6,792 nt of DNA, taken from NCBI GenBank assembly GCA_017459485.1, contig JAFUCW010000058.1, positions 1 to 6,792 on the forward strand. Direction: 5' to 3'. The notes below the pieces were generated by a model, which was not told where the DNA came from, searched no databases, and saw nothing but the letters and a program-made list of their open reading frames with translations. This stretch comes from Eggerthellaceae bacterium (lineage in GTDB: Bacteria; Actinomycetota; Coriobacteriia; Coriobacteriales; Eggerthellaceae). This document shows, in pieces, positions 1 to 6,388 of the stretch. A program made the translations under genes and the position numbers. The stretch's first letter is position 1; every line of letters begins with the position of its first letter.

Positions 1-3000
1 CGGTGAGCGCCTCGATGGGCGCGCCGGGGGTGAGGTCCTCGAAGGCGGGGTTTTCGAACGGGTCGCTCGTCCAGGTGAGCTCGCCCTCGGCGCCGACGGC
101 GGGCTCCCTGGTCACCTCGGAGAGCGCCTTGACCGTCTCGGACTCGACGTGGGTCGCGTCGTGGGCGCAGGTGCGCTCGGCGGTCACGGTCGCTGCCTCG
201 AAGTCCCAGGTGTAGGCAGGCTCGCCCCAGCTGTGTGCGTCAGGGTCGACCGGAACGACGACGTCCGACGCAGAGACCTCGACGGCGCTCGCCTCGTCGC
301 TGAACAGCTTGCCACACTCGGAGCACTTCCAGTGCTCGGAGATGCCCTCGGCGGCGCAGGTGGCGGCGACCGCCTCGGCGTGCTGCAGCTCGTGGGCCGC
401 CAGCGGGACGTCGGCGACCACCTTGGTCTGGGCCTCGAACGCGTCGCCCTCGAAGGTAGCCGTGTAGGTGGTTTCGCCCTTCTCGGTGCAGGTGGCGGGC
501 TTGGTCACTTCGGAGGTGACGGTGGCCGCTACCGTGTCCTTGTGCTCCGCGTCGTGGGCGCAGATGCGCTCTGCCGTGCAGGAGGATCCATCGTCTGCCC
601 AGATGTAGGCAGGCTCGCCCCAGGCGTGCGCGTCAGGGTCGATCGCGACCGGCTCGGTCTTAGTCTGCCCGCAGCCGTCGACCGTGCAGTGGAAGGTCTG
701 GACGCCTTCCGCAGAGCAGGTGGGGTCGGTGGTCACTTCGCCCTCGTCCCACTCGTGCGCGGACACGGTCAGCGTGGCGTAGGGGGTGGAGAAGCCCTCG
801 CCGTCGTAGGAAGGCTCCATGAACTCGCTTGCCACCAGGTAGTAGTCGCCTGAAGGCAGGTTCGAAAGCGTGGCTACGCCGTCCTCTCCGGCGGTCGCGG
901 TGGCCACCGTCTCGTGGTCGGCGTCCTTCACGGCCACGACGGCGTCCTCGGCGGGCTTCCACGCAGCCGGCGGCATGCCGGACATGCCGGCCATCGCCGC
1001 GTCGTACTCCACCGTCACGGCGACGGAGCCGCCCTCGTGGGCCGCGTATCCGGACCCCTCGCCGAAGGCGGGCTTGTCGAAGGTCAGATAGCTCACGTCG
1101 AAGCCGTAGAAGTCGGTGGCCACGTCGAAGAAGCGCACCGTGTCGCCGTTTGCGAGCGGCGTGTCGTTGACGACGCTGCCGGTTCCGGGCTGGTCGGCGT
1201 AGCACGGGTAGAGGTCGTTGACGTGGAACATGAAGTACTCGCTGGCGATGCCGAACAGCTTGGTCATAGTGGTGCCGGAGCTGTTGGTGGCCAGGTAGTC
1301 GGTCGGGTTCGCCTCGAAGGCTTCGCCGTAGAGCTCCTTGTGCAGCGCGACCAGCGCGTCGAGCGCGGTGGCCTTGCCCATCATGTCGGCGGGCTTCTTG
1401 TAGCCGTAGGAGGTGGCCAGCTGCGAGTTCACCTGCACGCCCTCGAACACGGCCAGCTTGCCGTCGACGCGGGCGAGCGAGTTGTCCTTGTCCTGGCCCA
1501 TGAGGCTGACCGTCACGGTCTCCTCGCCGTAGGCGGGCACGACCTCGACCTTGGTCTGCGTAGTGAACGGAGCGTCGGCGAAGGTGGCCGTGTAGGTGAC
1601 CTGGCCGTCCTCGTCGGCGGTCGCCTCTGCGTCCACGGTCTTGGTGGAGCTCACGGTCTTGGTGGTGGTGTGGGACCCGTCGTGCTCGCAGACGGCCGTC
1701 GCCTTGACGCGGTAGTAGTCGCCGTAGGAGGACTTGGTCCACTCGTAGGTCGGCTCGCCCCAGGCGTGGCCGGTTCCAGGATCGACAATATCAGCCTCGG
1801 TTATTTCGGTTGCAGCCTCTGAATCGTTGAACAGCGTGCCGCAAACGCTGCACTTCCAGTGTTCGATTGTGCCATCTTCTTCACAGGTGGCAGGAACTGC
1901 ATCGACTTTTTCAAGCTGGTGGCCTGTAGCTGGACGCACCACATCGTCGGAGTTTTCGATAACGCGAGTACCTTCGGCATCGGCGAACAGCTCGCCGCAG
2001 CGTTCGCACTTCCAGTGCTCGACGTTACCCGCTTCTTCGCAGGTGGGATCCTTGGCCGCTACATGGGTAAGCTTGTCGTGCTCGATCTCTGTGGGAACCG
2101 CAACATTCTCGTCGTATTGAACGAATAGGTTGTAGCTTTCGAAGCCCTGCTGCATAAGCTCTTCGAAAGGCGTACCGTCCATGACCAGCCAGACCACGGT
2201 GGCATTGGGATCGACGTTGTATTCCACCGGGTCACGGCCCTGCATGTCGAAGCACTCCTGGGCGGTCTTTTCCCGACCTGCGATGTCAGACTTGGCTATA
2301 GCAATCTTGCCGTCGCCAGCTGCGTCAATCGTGTCTCCGCTGTCGTCCAGTATTTCAACGTTACCCGTGTTTTTCGGGTAGTCGCCCACTTCGACAACCG
2401 TCAGGTCGTCGGCAGCAGGAAGGACTACCGTGAACACCGGCGCGATGTCGTTGCCCTGATGCTCAGTAATGTCATCGTAGACAAGCGTTTCGTAGACCGG
2501 CCACACGCGGCACTGGCTGTCGATGACTTTCAATCCGCTGAAGACCTTCGGGCCCGCCTCGGTCACCGTCAGCGTAACGGCGTACGCATCAGCTGAGTCG
2601 GCAGTGCCGTCGTTGGCTTTGAAGACCAGCTTGACTTCGCCAGCTGTGGTCGGCGTGTAGCTGTAGCTGGCATTCGCCGCAACCGGATCAGCACCGTCGA
2701 TAGACACACTATACGTAAGGTCGTCATCTTCGTCGTCGGCAAAGATAGTCGAGAGATCGAGCGCGTACGCCTCGCCAGCGACGACACTTGCTGCAGCAGC
2801 CGCTTCAACGCCATCCGCCAAATGCGGTGCGGTGTTGGGTGCTTCCTCGATAGTGAAGTTGAAGGTCTTGAGCGTGCCCTTATTATTGGTATTGGTGCCC
2901 CACGGTTGAACCGTTACCGTAGCACTTCCGTTCGAAAGCGCCACGGGAACCGTACGACTTGATCCAACCGAATTCGTACCGTTAATGAGCACGCCTGCGG

Positions 3001-6000
3001 TTGTTGCCGAGCGGGCATAGTTAGTAACCGCAAAATCGAATGACGCGTCCTTGGCGGTGCCTGCGATAAGCATGATGTTGCACGTGGTAGCATCCGCCCA
3101 CTCGAATTCCTTTACGCCTACGCCAGAAGAACTCACTGTCTTAACGTAGCAATACGTCGCACTCCTGCCGACCCATCCGTTGCCGTCAACAGAGTTGTCC
3201 CAGTAATGACCAGGCACCGTCTGGACCACTTCGAGATTGACAGTATACGTATCGTCGGAATCCGCCGTACCGTCGTTGGCCTTGAAGACCAATGCAACCG
3301 TGCCGGCACCTTCGGGAGTGTAGGTGTAGCTCTGCGAGGCGGCCGCATAATCGGCGCCGTTAACAGAAACCTTGTAGGTCAGATAGTCGTTGTCAGGATC
3401 CTCGAAAATCGAAGCAAGGTCGAGCTCAAACGTCCCATCGGTACCAATTGAAGCGCTCTTGGTAGCCTTCACACCCGCCTTGCGGATCGGAGCCGCATTG
3501 GCCTGCCCAACCTTCAGCTGAACTGTGTAGGTATCCGTAGATTCAAGAATACCATCGCTGGCTGTGAACACGAGGTTGTAGACGCCCGCCTTATCAGGCG
3601 CGAAACTATACGCCTTGGCAGCGTCGACCGGCTCGGCTCCATCAATTGCCACTTTGTAGGTAAGTGCATCGCCATCAGCATCAGCGAATATGGTAGACAA
3701 ATCAAGCTCGAAAGCAGCACCTGCGTCAATCGATGCCGTTATGGGGTTGGCAATCCCCTCGATCACATAAGGTCTGGAATCAACATTGAGAACAAGTTCG
3801 GGAAGCGCGCTATATGCACTTGCACCTGTGCCTTCGCTGCCCCATGCCATGCCGCCGCCGGCACCGTAACTGCTTGTGCGATGCGTACCGTCGCCGCCTG
3901 CAAAACCGCCCTTGAGGATACTGCCATCCGACAACGTATAGGTATGGCCTACCCAGCCCGCAGGAACCGTAACGGTATAGGTGTGGTCTTTCGTTGTAAA
4001 GTTGTAGACACCGTAGCCACCAGGGGAAGCTTCGCTAAACGTCGTACCATCCTCGGCCTTCTGGCCAATACGGAAATTGAAGTTATATTTGCCCGAGAAC
4101 TTCTCTGACGGACTGACAAGGTCAGCGTAGGCGACGGTAACCTTATCGCCTGGGAGAAGAATCGTATCTTCGGAGATGGTCTCACCTGCTTCGTTCTTGA
4201 GCGTGCGCACAACCCTCTTTGCAGTAAGCACCTGATAGGTTGCCACGCCATCTTTTTCGATTCTGACGATATTGCGGCCTGTCACTAACCCGGAAAGCGT
4301 AACTTCGCCGGTCCCGGCATCGACCGCAACACCATCTGCGCTGAAACCAGAATATGTGAGCGTTTCGCCCACCGTAGGCCGCGCAATCGTAACTGTGGTA
4401 CCTGCCTCGGGCGTAAAGCGGTAGGATGCGCCCTCATCGCCTAGGTAATACAGAGTGTCGTGCTCGGCATCAATAGCGCGCTCGTTTCCATCAAGCTGAC
4501 TAATCTTCATATTGGTCTGGATGCCTGTGCCATCTTGACCCACCGTGACCACGAACACACCCGTACGCTCAGGCCAGATGGCGCCGAATTGCGGGCCATA
4601 CAGTGTCCGTCCGTCGATGTACATGGCATCGTAGGTAACCTTCACAACAGCCATGCCCGTTTGCCCCTCGGCCGCCTTCATGGTCACAACGCCTGAATTG
4701 TATGTACTCGGTTCAAAGGTGAGCAGATCGCTAGGGTTGCCCGCAATGTCCACTACCTCGTAATGGAAGTCGGGGATGCCCTCTTTATCGTTGCTGACAG
4801 TGCTGTCTATGGGCAGCCAGTTACGGAAGAAATTCAAAGTGCTTTCGGATCCTTGCGCTACATTCACGTAATCGGCAGCGTTTATGGGCATGTAGACATC
4901 TGCTATGTTGCCCGATTTATCGCGAGTTGTGCGCTTAGTAAACGAGCTATCTCCAATAAAGAGCTGATCGGAAGTGACCTCAATCGCGTTTCCAGCAGCA
5001 AGGGATGCGACGAACTTGTAGTAGGTCACGCCCTCGGGGTTTTGTACTCGATAGAACAATTGCGCGTTCGAAACAGCGTTATAGCTATTCTTCACGCGGC
5101 CGTCAGCTAGCGTGGTTGTGCGCGCAGGGTCGATCCATGTCTTGTTGAAGTAGCCTGTCTGGTATCCAACTGATATTGTCGAATTGGCAGGAGCCGTGAT
5201 AGTTGCAAGCTGAACGACGCCATCGATGGTAACGGTTTGATGTGCCTGTACGTTGGGGATTGTATACACACCCTCGCCATCCGCTGAAAGCCCAACTCCA
5301 TTGGCCTTGACAGCAAAATTGTCGGTAGTCATGGTGTCTTCGTCTAAGTCGATACGGAACGAAAAGCTTCCCCCTTCGTCCACAGGAGAAGACGAGCCTC
5401 CCACAGCTGCAACTGTGGCACCAGCAACTTCTGGAAGCGTGACGTTGTATTGGTTGACCGTATCGGAGGTAACCACATCTTCAACCGTGACCGTCTTGTC
5501 ATTGGTAATGCTAGAAATGGTGGATTGGTTGTTGGCATCAAGTTCGACTACCTCTCCATTCACCTTGACAGCGAAATCGGCGCCCTTCTTGTAACCCTCT
5601 TCAAAGTTGACCTGGAAGGTGTAGCTGCCTTTGTGAGCAACGGGAGAGTCGGAACCATCTACAGCGGAAACCGTGTAACCCGTGCCATTGGGCAACGCAA
5701 TATCCCACAAGGTTTCCTGGCCACCACCGTTGATTGTGAAGTTGAAGGTCTTGAGCGTACCAATTCTGCTTGACCAATATGGTTGCAGTGTGATCGTTGC
5801 CTGCCCGTTGTTAAGCTCCATGGGCTGTTCGATCGTGACCTTGCCGGTCTTTGTGTTATTCGTCCCATTGATCTTTATGCCGCCAGACGAGCCTGAACGA
5901 GTGATGTTCAACGTAAAGCTTGATTCCTTCTTCGTGCTTGGAACAAGCACGACATCGCACGTTGTGTTGTCCGCCCACGTGACACTCTCCACAGAAACGC

Positions 6001-6208
6001 CAGCGGCCTGAACGCGGTCGATTTGGCAGTAGATAGCGTTTTGGCCAATCCAGCCAGTTCCGCTCCACAAGTCGGTCGGATCGGTGCCCTCATCATCGGC
6101 AAATGCGCTTGGCGCTAACGCGGCACCTGCCGATAGTGCCAACAGCAGCAGCACCGTGACAATAAGCAGCATACGTTGCCGTAGGGTTGCCTTCTCTGTC
6201 CTTACCAT
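1..6208 (-). CDS. Giant secreted multidomain surface protein with DUF4430-like domain (N-terminal part; C-terminus beyond left edge)
   Basis: One frame runs from the ATG at 6206-6208 to the left edge, 2069 whole codons without a stop. I translated all of it and the residue count matches the coordinates, so there is no frameshift. The start is chosen because a GAAAGGA ribosome binding site lies 5 nt upstream and the product then begins with a textbook signal peptide. Domains in order: signal peptide 1-37; beta-sandwich A1 47-159; two beta repeats 168-332; conserved module 333-810; cadherin-like repeats 811-902 and 903-997; A2 1001-1120; third cadherin-like repeat 1124-1216; unrecognised 1220-1370; Cys repeats 1376-1480; WGEP repeat 1481-1558; DUF4430-like 1563-1712; Cna-B-like 1726-1816; more Cys and WGEP repeats 1818-2069. 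A cobalamin riboswitch lies upstream, so corrinoid-responsive expression and possibly corrinoid binding at the cell surface are inferred. The cell-wall anchor is not visible and should lie further left. GC3 jumps near position 1768. Confidence 0.93.
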   Translation of the reverse strand, partial: MVRTEKATLRQRMLLIVTVLLLLALSAGAALAPSAFADDEGTDPTDLWSGTGWIGQNAIYCQIDRVQAAGVSVESVTWADNTTCDVVLVPSTKKESSFTLNITRSGSSGGIKINGTNNTKTGKVTIEQPMELNNGQATITLQPYWSSRIGTLKTFNFTINGGGQETLWDIALPNGTGYTVSAVDGSDSPVAHKGSYTFQVNFEEGYKKGADFAVKVNGEVVELDANNQSTISSITNDKTVTVEDVVTSDTVNQYNVTLPEVAGATVAAVGGSSSPVDEGGSFSFRIDLDEDTMTTDNFAVKANGVGLSADGEGVYTIPNVQAHQTVTIDGVVQLATITAPANSTISVGYQTGYFNKTWIDPARTTTLADGRVKNSYNAVSNAQLFYRVQNPEGVTYYKFVASLAAGNAIEVTSDQLFIGDSSFTKRTTRDKSGNIADVYMPINAADYVNVAQGSESTLNFFRNWLPIDSTVSNDKEGIPDFHYEVVDIAGNPSDLLTFEPSTYNSGVVTMKAAEGQTGMAVVKVTYDAMYIDGRTLYGPQFGAIWPERTGVFVVTVGQDGTGIQTNMKISQLDGNERAIDAEHDTLYYLGDEGASYRFTPEAGTTVTIARPTVGETLTYSGFSADGVAVDAGTGEVTLSGLVTGRNIVRIEKDGVATYQVLTAKRVVRTLKNEAGETISEDTILLPGDKVTVAYADLVSPSEKFSGKYNFNFRIGQKAEDGTTFSEASPGGYGVYNFTTKDHTYTVTVPAGWVGHTYTLSDGSILKGGFAGGDGTHRTSSYGAGGGMAWGSEGTGASAYSALPELVLNVDSRPYVIEGIANPITASIDAGAAFELDLSTIFADADGDALTYKVAIDGAEPVDAAKAYSFAPDKAGVYNLVFTASDGILESTDTYTVQLKVGQANAAPIRKAGVKATKSASIGTDGTFELDLASIFEDPDNDYLTYKVSVNGADYAAASQSYTYTPEGAGTVALVFKANDGTADSDDTYTVNLEVVQTVPGHYWDNSVDGNGWVGRSATYCYVKTVSSSGVGVKEFEWADATTCNIMLIAGTAKDASFDFAVTNYARSATTAGVLINGTNSVGSSRTVPVALSNGSATVTVQPWGTNTNNKGTLKTFNFTIEEAPNTAPHLADGVEAAAAASVVAGEAYALDLSTIFADDEDDDLTYSVSIDGADPVAANASYSYTPTTAGEVKLVFKANDGTADSADAYAVTLTVTEAGPKVFSGLKVIDSQCRVWPVYETLVYDDITEHQGNDIAPVFTVVLPAADDLTVVEVGDYPKNTGNVEILDDSGDTIDAAGDGKIAIAKSDIAGREKTAQECFDMQGRDPVEYNVDPNATVVWLVMDGTPFEELMQQGFESYNLFVQYDENVAVPTEIEHDKLTHVAAKDPTCEEAGNVEHWKCERCGELFADAEGTRVIENSDDVVRPATGHQLEKVDAVPATCEEDGTIEHWKCSVCGTLFNDSEAATEITEADIVDPGTGHAWGEPTYEWTKSSYGDYYRVKATAVCEHDGSHTTTKTVSSTKTVDAEATADEDGQVTYTATFADAPFTTQTKVEVVPAYGEETVTVSLMGQDKDNSLARVDGKLAVFEGVQVNSQLATSYGYKKPADMMGKATALDALVALHKELYGEAFEANPTDYLATNSSGTTMTKLFGIASEYFMFHVNDLYPCYADQPGTGSVVNDTPLANGDTVRFFDVATDFYGFDVSYLTFDKPAFGEGSGYAAHEGGSVAVTVEYDAAMAGMSGMPPAAWKPAEDAVVAVKDADHETVATATAGEDGVATLSNLPSGDYYLVASEFMEPSYDGEGFSTPYATLTVSAHEWDEGEVTTDPTCSAEGVQTFHCTVDGCGQTKTEPVAIDPDAHAWGEPAYIWADDGSSCTAERICAHDAEHKDTVAATVTSEVTKPATCTEKGETTYTATFEGDAFEAQTKVVADVPLAAHELQHAEAVAATCAAEGISEHWKCSECGKLFSDEASAVEVSASDVVVPVDPDAHSWGEPAYTWDFEAATVTAERTCAHDATHVESETVKALSEVTREPAVGAEGELTWTSDPFENPAFEDLTPGAPIEALT
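2..757 (-). repeat. Further Cys and WGEP repeats running off the left edge (residues 1818-2069)
   Basis: A variant Cys unit comes first (C1831, C1841, C1846). WGEP copy 2 follows (HAWGEPAYIW at 1861, CAHDAEH at 1883-1889, TYTATF at 1914-1919). Next is a full Cys-x10-Cys-x2-Cys unit (C1951, C1962, C1965). WGEP copy 3 comes last (HSWGEPAYTW at 1992, CAHDATH at 2014-2020), and its TYTATF segment has decayed to LTWTSDPF. WGEP copies 2 and 3 are 131 residues (393 bp) apart. Their DNA is near-identical over 211-252 and 604-645, 38 of 42 bases by eye. The domain continues beyond the window. Confidence 0.75.
761..1033 (-). other. Cna-B / carboxypeptidase-regulatory-like domain (residues 1726-1816)
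   Basis: A strand SVAVTVEYD is followed by a short Met/Gly/Pro-rich insert (MAGMSGMPP), then AEDAVVAVKDAD (1753-1764), VATATAGEDGVATLSNLPSGDYYLVASEF (1768-1796) and YATLTV. The G-(E/D)-DG-x-A-T-L-x-x-LPSG-x-YYL-x-A pattern is that of Cna-B or carboxypeptidase-regulatory-like beta-sandwiches, used as stalk units in surface proteins. It follows the DUF4430-like domain directly. I do not see the Lys-Asn-Glu set needed to claim an isopeptide bond. Confidence 0.7.
1073..1522 (-). other. DUF4430-like domain (transcobalamin C-terminal-like; residues 1563-1712)
   Basis: The domain opens with a strand ETVTVSLMG. A helix follows, ATALDALVALHKELYGEAF (1613-1631), then YLATNSSGTTMTKLFG (1638-1653), FMFHVNDLYP (1659-1668), and NDTPLANGDTVRFFDV (1681-1696) with a final aromatic strand at DFYGFDVSYLTF. 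The order T-x-LDAL-x-A-x-H, ITK-like turn plus FG, F-x-VN, and L-x-(D/N)GD-x-V-x-F-F is the DUF4430 pattern. DUF4430 is related to the C-terminal beta domain of transcobalamin and intrinsic factor. Together with the upstream cobalamin riboswitch this suggests corrinoid recognition, but no ligand-contact residue can be proved from sequence alone. The length of about 150 residues is longer than a minimal DUF4430. Confidence 0.75.
1535..1768 (-). repeat. WGEP / CxHDxxH repeat, copy 1 (residues 1481-1558)
   Basis: The unit starts with HAWGEPTYEW (1481-1490). It then has CEHDGSH (1507-1513), TYTATF (1538-1543) and FTTQTKVEVVP. The same order (H-x-WGEP-x-Y-x-W, C-x-HD-x2-H, TYTATF, F-x-x-QTK) recurs at 1861 and, in weakened form, at 1992. 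The C-x-HD-x2-H cluster could bind metal. The first codon of this unit marks the sudden switch to very high GC3. Confidence 0.75.
1769..2083 (-). repeat. Two Cys-x10-Cys-x2-Cys repeats (residues 1376-1480)
   Basis: Two units of about 52 residues, with C1390/C1401/C1404 and C1442/C1453/C1456. The shared core is TCEE-x-G-x-x-EHWKC-x-x-CG-x-LF, with a preceding conserved histidine (H1382, H1430). A third matching unit lies at 1949-1989. The spacing looks like a half zinc ribbon, so metal binding or disulfide pairing are both possible. The family is common in gut Gram-positive surface proteins but I know of no established function. These units still have mixed third-position codons, unlike the DNA that follows. 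Confidence 0.7.
2099..2551 (-). other. Unrecognised segment (residues 1220-1370)
   Basis: About 150 residues link the cadherin-like array to the cysteine repeats. I do not recognise a family. It holds two cysteines (C1233 and C1319) about 86 residues apart, a beta-rich hydrophobic stretch (APVFTVVLP, 1256-1264), an acidic patch around 1286-1299, and VVWLVMDG (1338-1345) followed by a short helix-like FEELMQQGF (1348-1356). It may be an Ig-like domain with an internal disulfide. Confidence 0.5.
2561..2839 (-). repeat. Cadherin-like repeat 3 (residues 1124-1216)
   Basis: The unit contains YALDLSTIFADDEDDDLTY (1148-1166), IDGADPVAA, YSYTPTTAG, LVFKANDGTADS (1194-1205) and YAVTLTV. The acidic block is extended (DDEDDD), consistent with calcium binding. 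It resembles repeat 1 in IDGA(E/D)PV and repeat 2 in LVFKANDGTADS, so the three units look like products of internal duplication. Confidence 0.8.
2849..3208 (-). repeat. Domain A, copy 2, inserted between cadherin-like repeats (residues 1001-1120)
   Basis: It repeats domain A1: GWVG (1011-1014), YC (1019-1020), WADATTC (1037-1043), INGTN (1075-1079), NGSATVTVQP (1093-1102) and GTLKTFNFTI (1111-1120). The last ten residues are identical to copy 1, and the DNA at 2853-2875 matches 5736-5758 over 23 bases. The paired cysteines C1020 and C1043 are kept. It lies between cadherin-like repeats 2 and 3. Confidence 0.8.
3218..3502 (-). repeat. Cadherin-like repeat 2 (residues 903-997)
   Basis: The second unit has FELDLASIFEDPDNDYLTY (927-945), VNGADY, YTYTPEGAG, LVFKANDGTADS (973-984) and TYTVNLEV. 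It aligns over its length with repeats 1 and 3, and LVFKANDGTADS is shared exactly with repeat 3. The acidic calcium-site block is intact. The next domain is not another cadherin-like unit but the second copy of domain A, so the tandem array is interrupted here. Confidence 0.8.
3503..3778 (-). repeat. Cadherin-like repeat 1 (residues 811-902)
   Basis: The unit shows FELDLSTIFADADGDALTY (833-851), then IDGAEP, a YSFAPDKAG strand, VFTASDG and TYTVQLKV. The F-x-D-x-DGD-x-LTY block is the calcium-binding signature of dystroglycan-type cadherin-like domains of bacterial surface proteins. Calcium binding is expected to stiffen the stalk. It is followed immediately by a second unit. Confidence 0.8.
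3779..5212 (-). other. Large conserved module typical of DUF4430 surface proteins (residues 333-810)
   Basis: This region of about 480 residues holds no short repeats. It contains NAQLFYRVQ (381-389), NIADVYM (434-440), FRNWLPIDS (461-469), FHYEVVD (481-487), a VTYDAM stretch (524-529), GAIWPERTGVFVV (542-554), IDAEHDTLYYLG (579-590), GRNIVRIEKDG (644-654) followed by TYQVLTAKRVV, and a Gly-rich segment at about 765-795. From memory, the same series of motifs (an F-G-A-I-W-P block, a G-R-N-I-V block, a YQV-T-AK block) recurs in large Lachnospiraceae and Coriobacteriia surface proteins that also carry DUF4430. I could not check this against a database. It probably folds as several Ig-like subdomains, and its function is unknown. 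Confidence 0.6.
5213..5707 (-). repeat. Two tandem beta repeats (residues 168-246 and 254-332)
   Basis: Two units of about 79 residues align along their length. Each starts with a strand ending in LP, then a G-x-TVxAV stretch, a short Ser-rich SPV turn, a G-S-(Y/F)-x-F strand, FAVKxNG (212-218 and 298-304), an isoleucine-containing turn, and TVT near the end. This is the look of small bacterial beta-grasp or Ig-like spacer repeats in surface proteins, probably a stalk segment. The unit pair sits between domain A1 and the large conserved module. I see no catalytic or metal-binding signature. Confidence 0.7.
5732..6070 (-). repeat. Domain A, copy 1 (beta-sandwich module, residues 47-159)
   Basis: A domain of about 113 residues directly after the signal peptide. 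Its landmarks are GWIG (52-55), YC (60-61), WADNTTC (78-84), INGTN (113-117), NGQATITLQP (134-143) and GTLKTFNFTI (150-159). All of these recur in the same order in residues 1001-1120, so this is an internal duplication. The two cysteines C61 and C84 are conserved in both copies and could form a disulfide in the secreted protein. The closing strand pattern resembles cadherin-like beta-sandwich domains of bacterial surface proteins (PF12733 type), but that family assignment is tentative. Confidence 0.75.
6098..6208 (-). other. Sec signal peptide (residues 1-37)
   Basis: The n-region carries R3, K6, R10 and R12. It is followed by a hydrophobic core from about residue 13 to 32 (MLLIVTVLLLLALSAGAALA), then a c-region ending in AFA with acidic DDEG after it. 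Cleavage is predicted after A37 by the A-x-A rule. No lipobox cysteine is present, so the product should be released by signal peptidase I rather than lipidated. This is the main reason to prefer the ATG at 6208 over the in-frame ATG at 6391. Confidence 0.9.
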
Positions 6209-6213
6209 CTTCG

Positions 6214-6220
6214 TCCTTTC
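6214..6220 (-). promoter_or_regulatory. Ribosome binding site for the giant CDS
   Basis: The minus strand reads GAAAGGA, then CGAAG, then ATG. It is a purine-rich Shine-Dalgarno with a 5-nt spacer, which decides the start at 6208. Confidence 0.85.
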
Positions 6221-6261
6221 TCGCTTTACAGTTCGTCTCCGTTGCTTACACGTTATAGGTG

Positions 6262-6288
6262 CCTGGCAGCGAACAGGCGCCTGCCAGG
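6262..6288. repeat. Inverted repeat 8-11-8, copy 2 (CCTGGCAG / CTGCCAGG)
   Basis: The plus strand reads CCTGGCAG at 6262-6269 and CTGCCAGG at 6281-6288, a perfect 8-bp dyad with the same 11-bp gap as copy 1, 69 bp away. The perfect palindrome CAGGCGCCTG (6274-6283) overlaps its centre. It lies about 55 bp upstream of the start codon. Confidence 0.65.
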
Positions 6289-6330
6289 ATCTCTGGGTGG
6301 CAGCCCTCCCCAAAGAGCTTGCCGTTAGGA

Positions 6331-6357
6331 CCTGGCAGGAACCTGCCCTCTGCCAGA
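6331..6357. repeat. Inverted repeat 8-11-8, copy 1 (CCTGGCAG / CTGCCAGA)
   Basis: The plus strand reads CCTGGCAG at 6331-6338 and CTGCCAGA at 6350-6357, with 11 bp between. In minus-strand RNA all eight positions pair (one U-G). An alternative 5-bp hairpin, GGCAG-GUUC-CUGCC, overlaps it. It could be an operator for a dimeric regulator or an RNA hairpin in the leader. Confidence 0.65.
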
Positions 6358-6388
6358 TCCGCAGGAAGGCGAACGACAACTGGCGTAG

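Noticed and set aside
660..1742. Long open frame on the minus strand, 360 codons, Arg/Gly/His-rich
   Set aside because: It is out of phase with the real gene over the same DNA. Its composition reflects the very high GC3 there, and it has no recognisable domain.
914..1822. Long open frame on the plus strand, 302 codons, Val/Gly/Leu-rich
   Set aside because: It lies antisense to the DUF4430 part of the gene. Its low-complexity composition is typical of a mirror frame in GC-rich DNA.
1700..1830. A frameshift or gene fusion error at the GC3 switch
   Set aside because: The frame reads through without a break, and the repeat motifs on both sides are intact and in phase.
1..6208. CRISPR array or mobile-element repeats
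   Set aside because: The repeats are coding, in frame, and correspond to protein domains. There are no uniform direct repeats with spacers, no transposase and no terminal inverted repeats.
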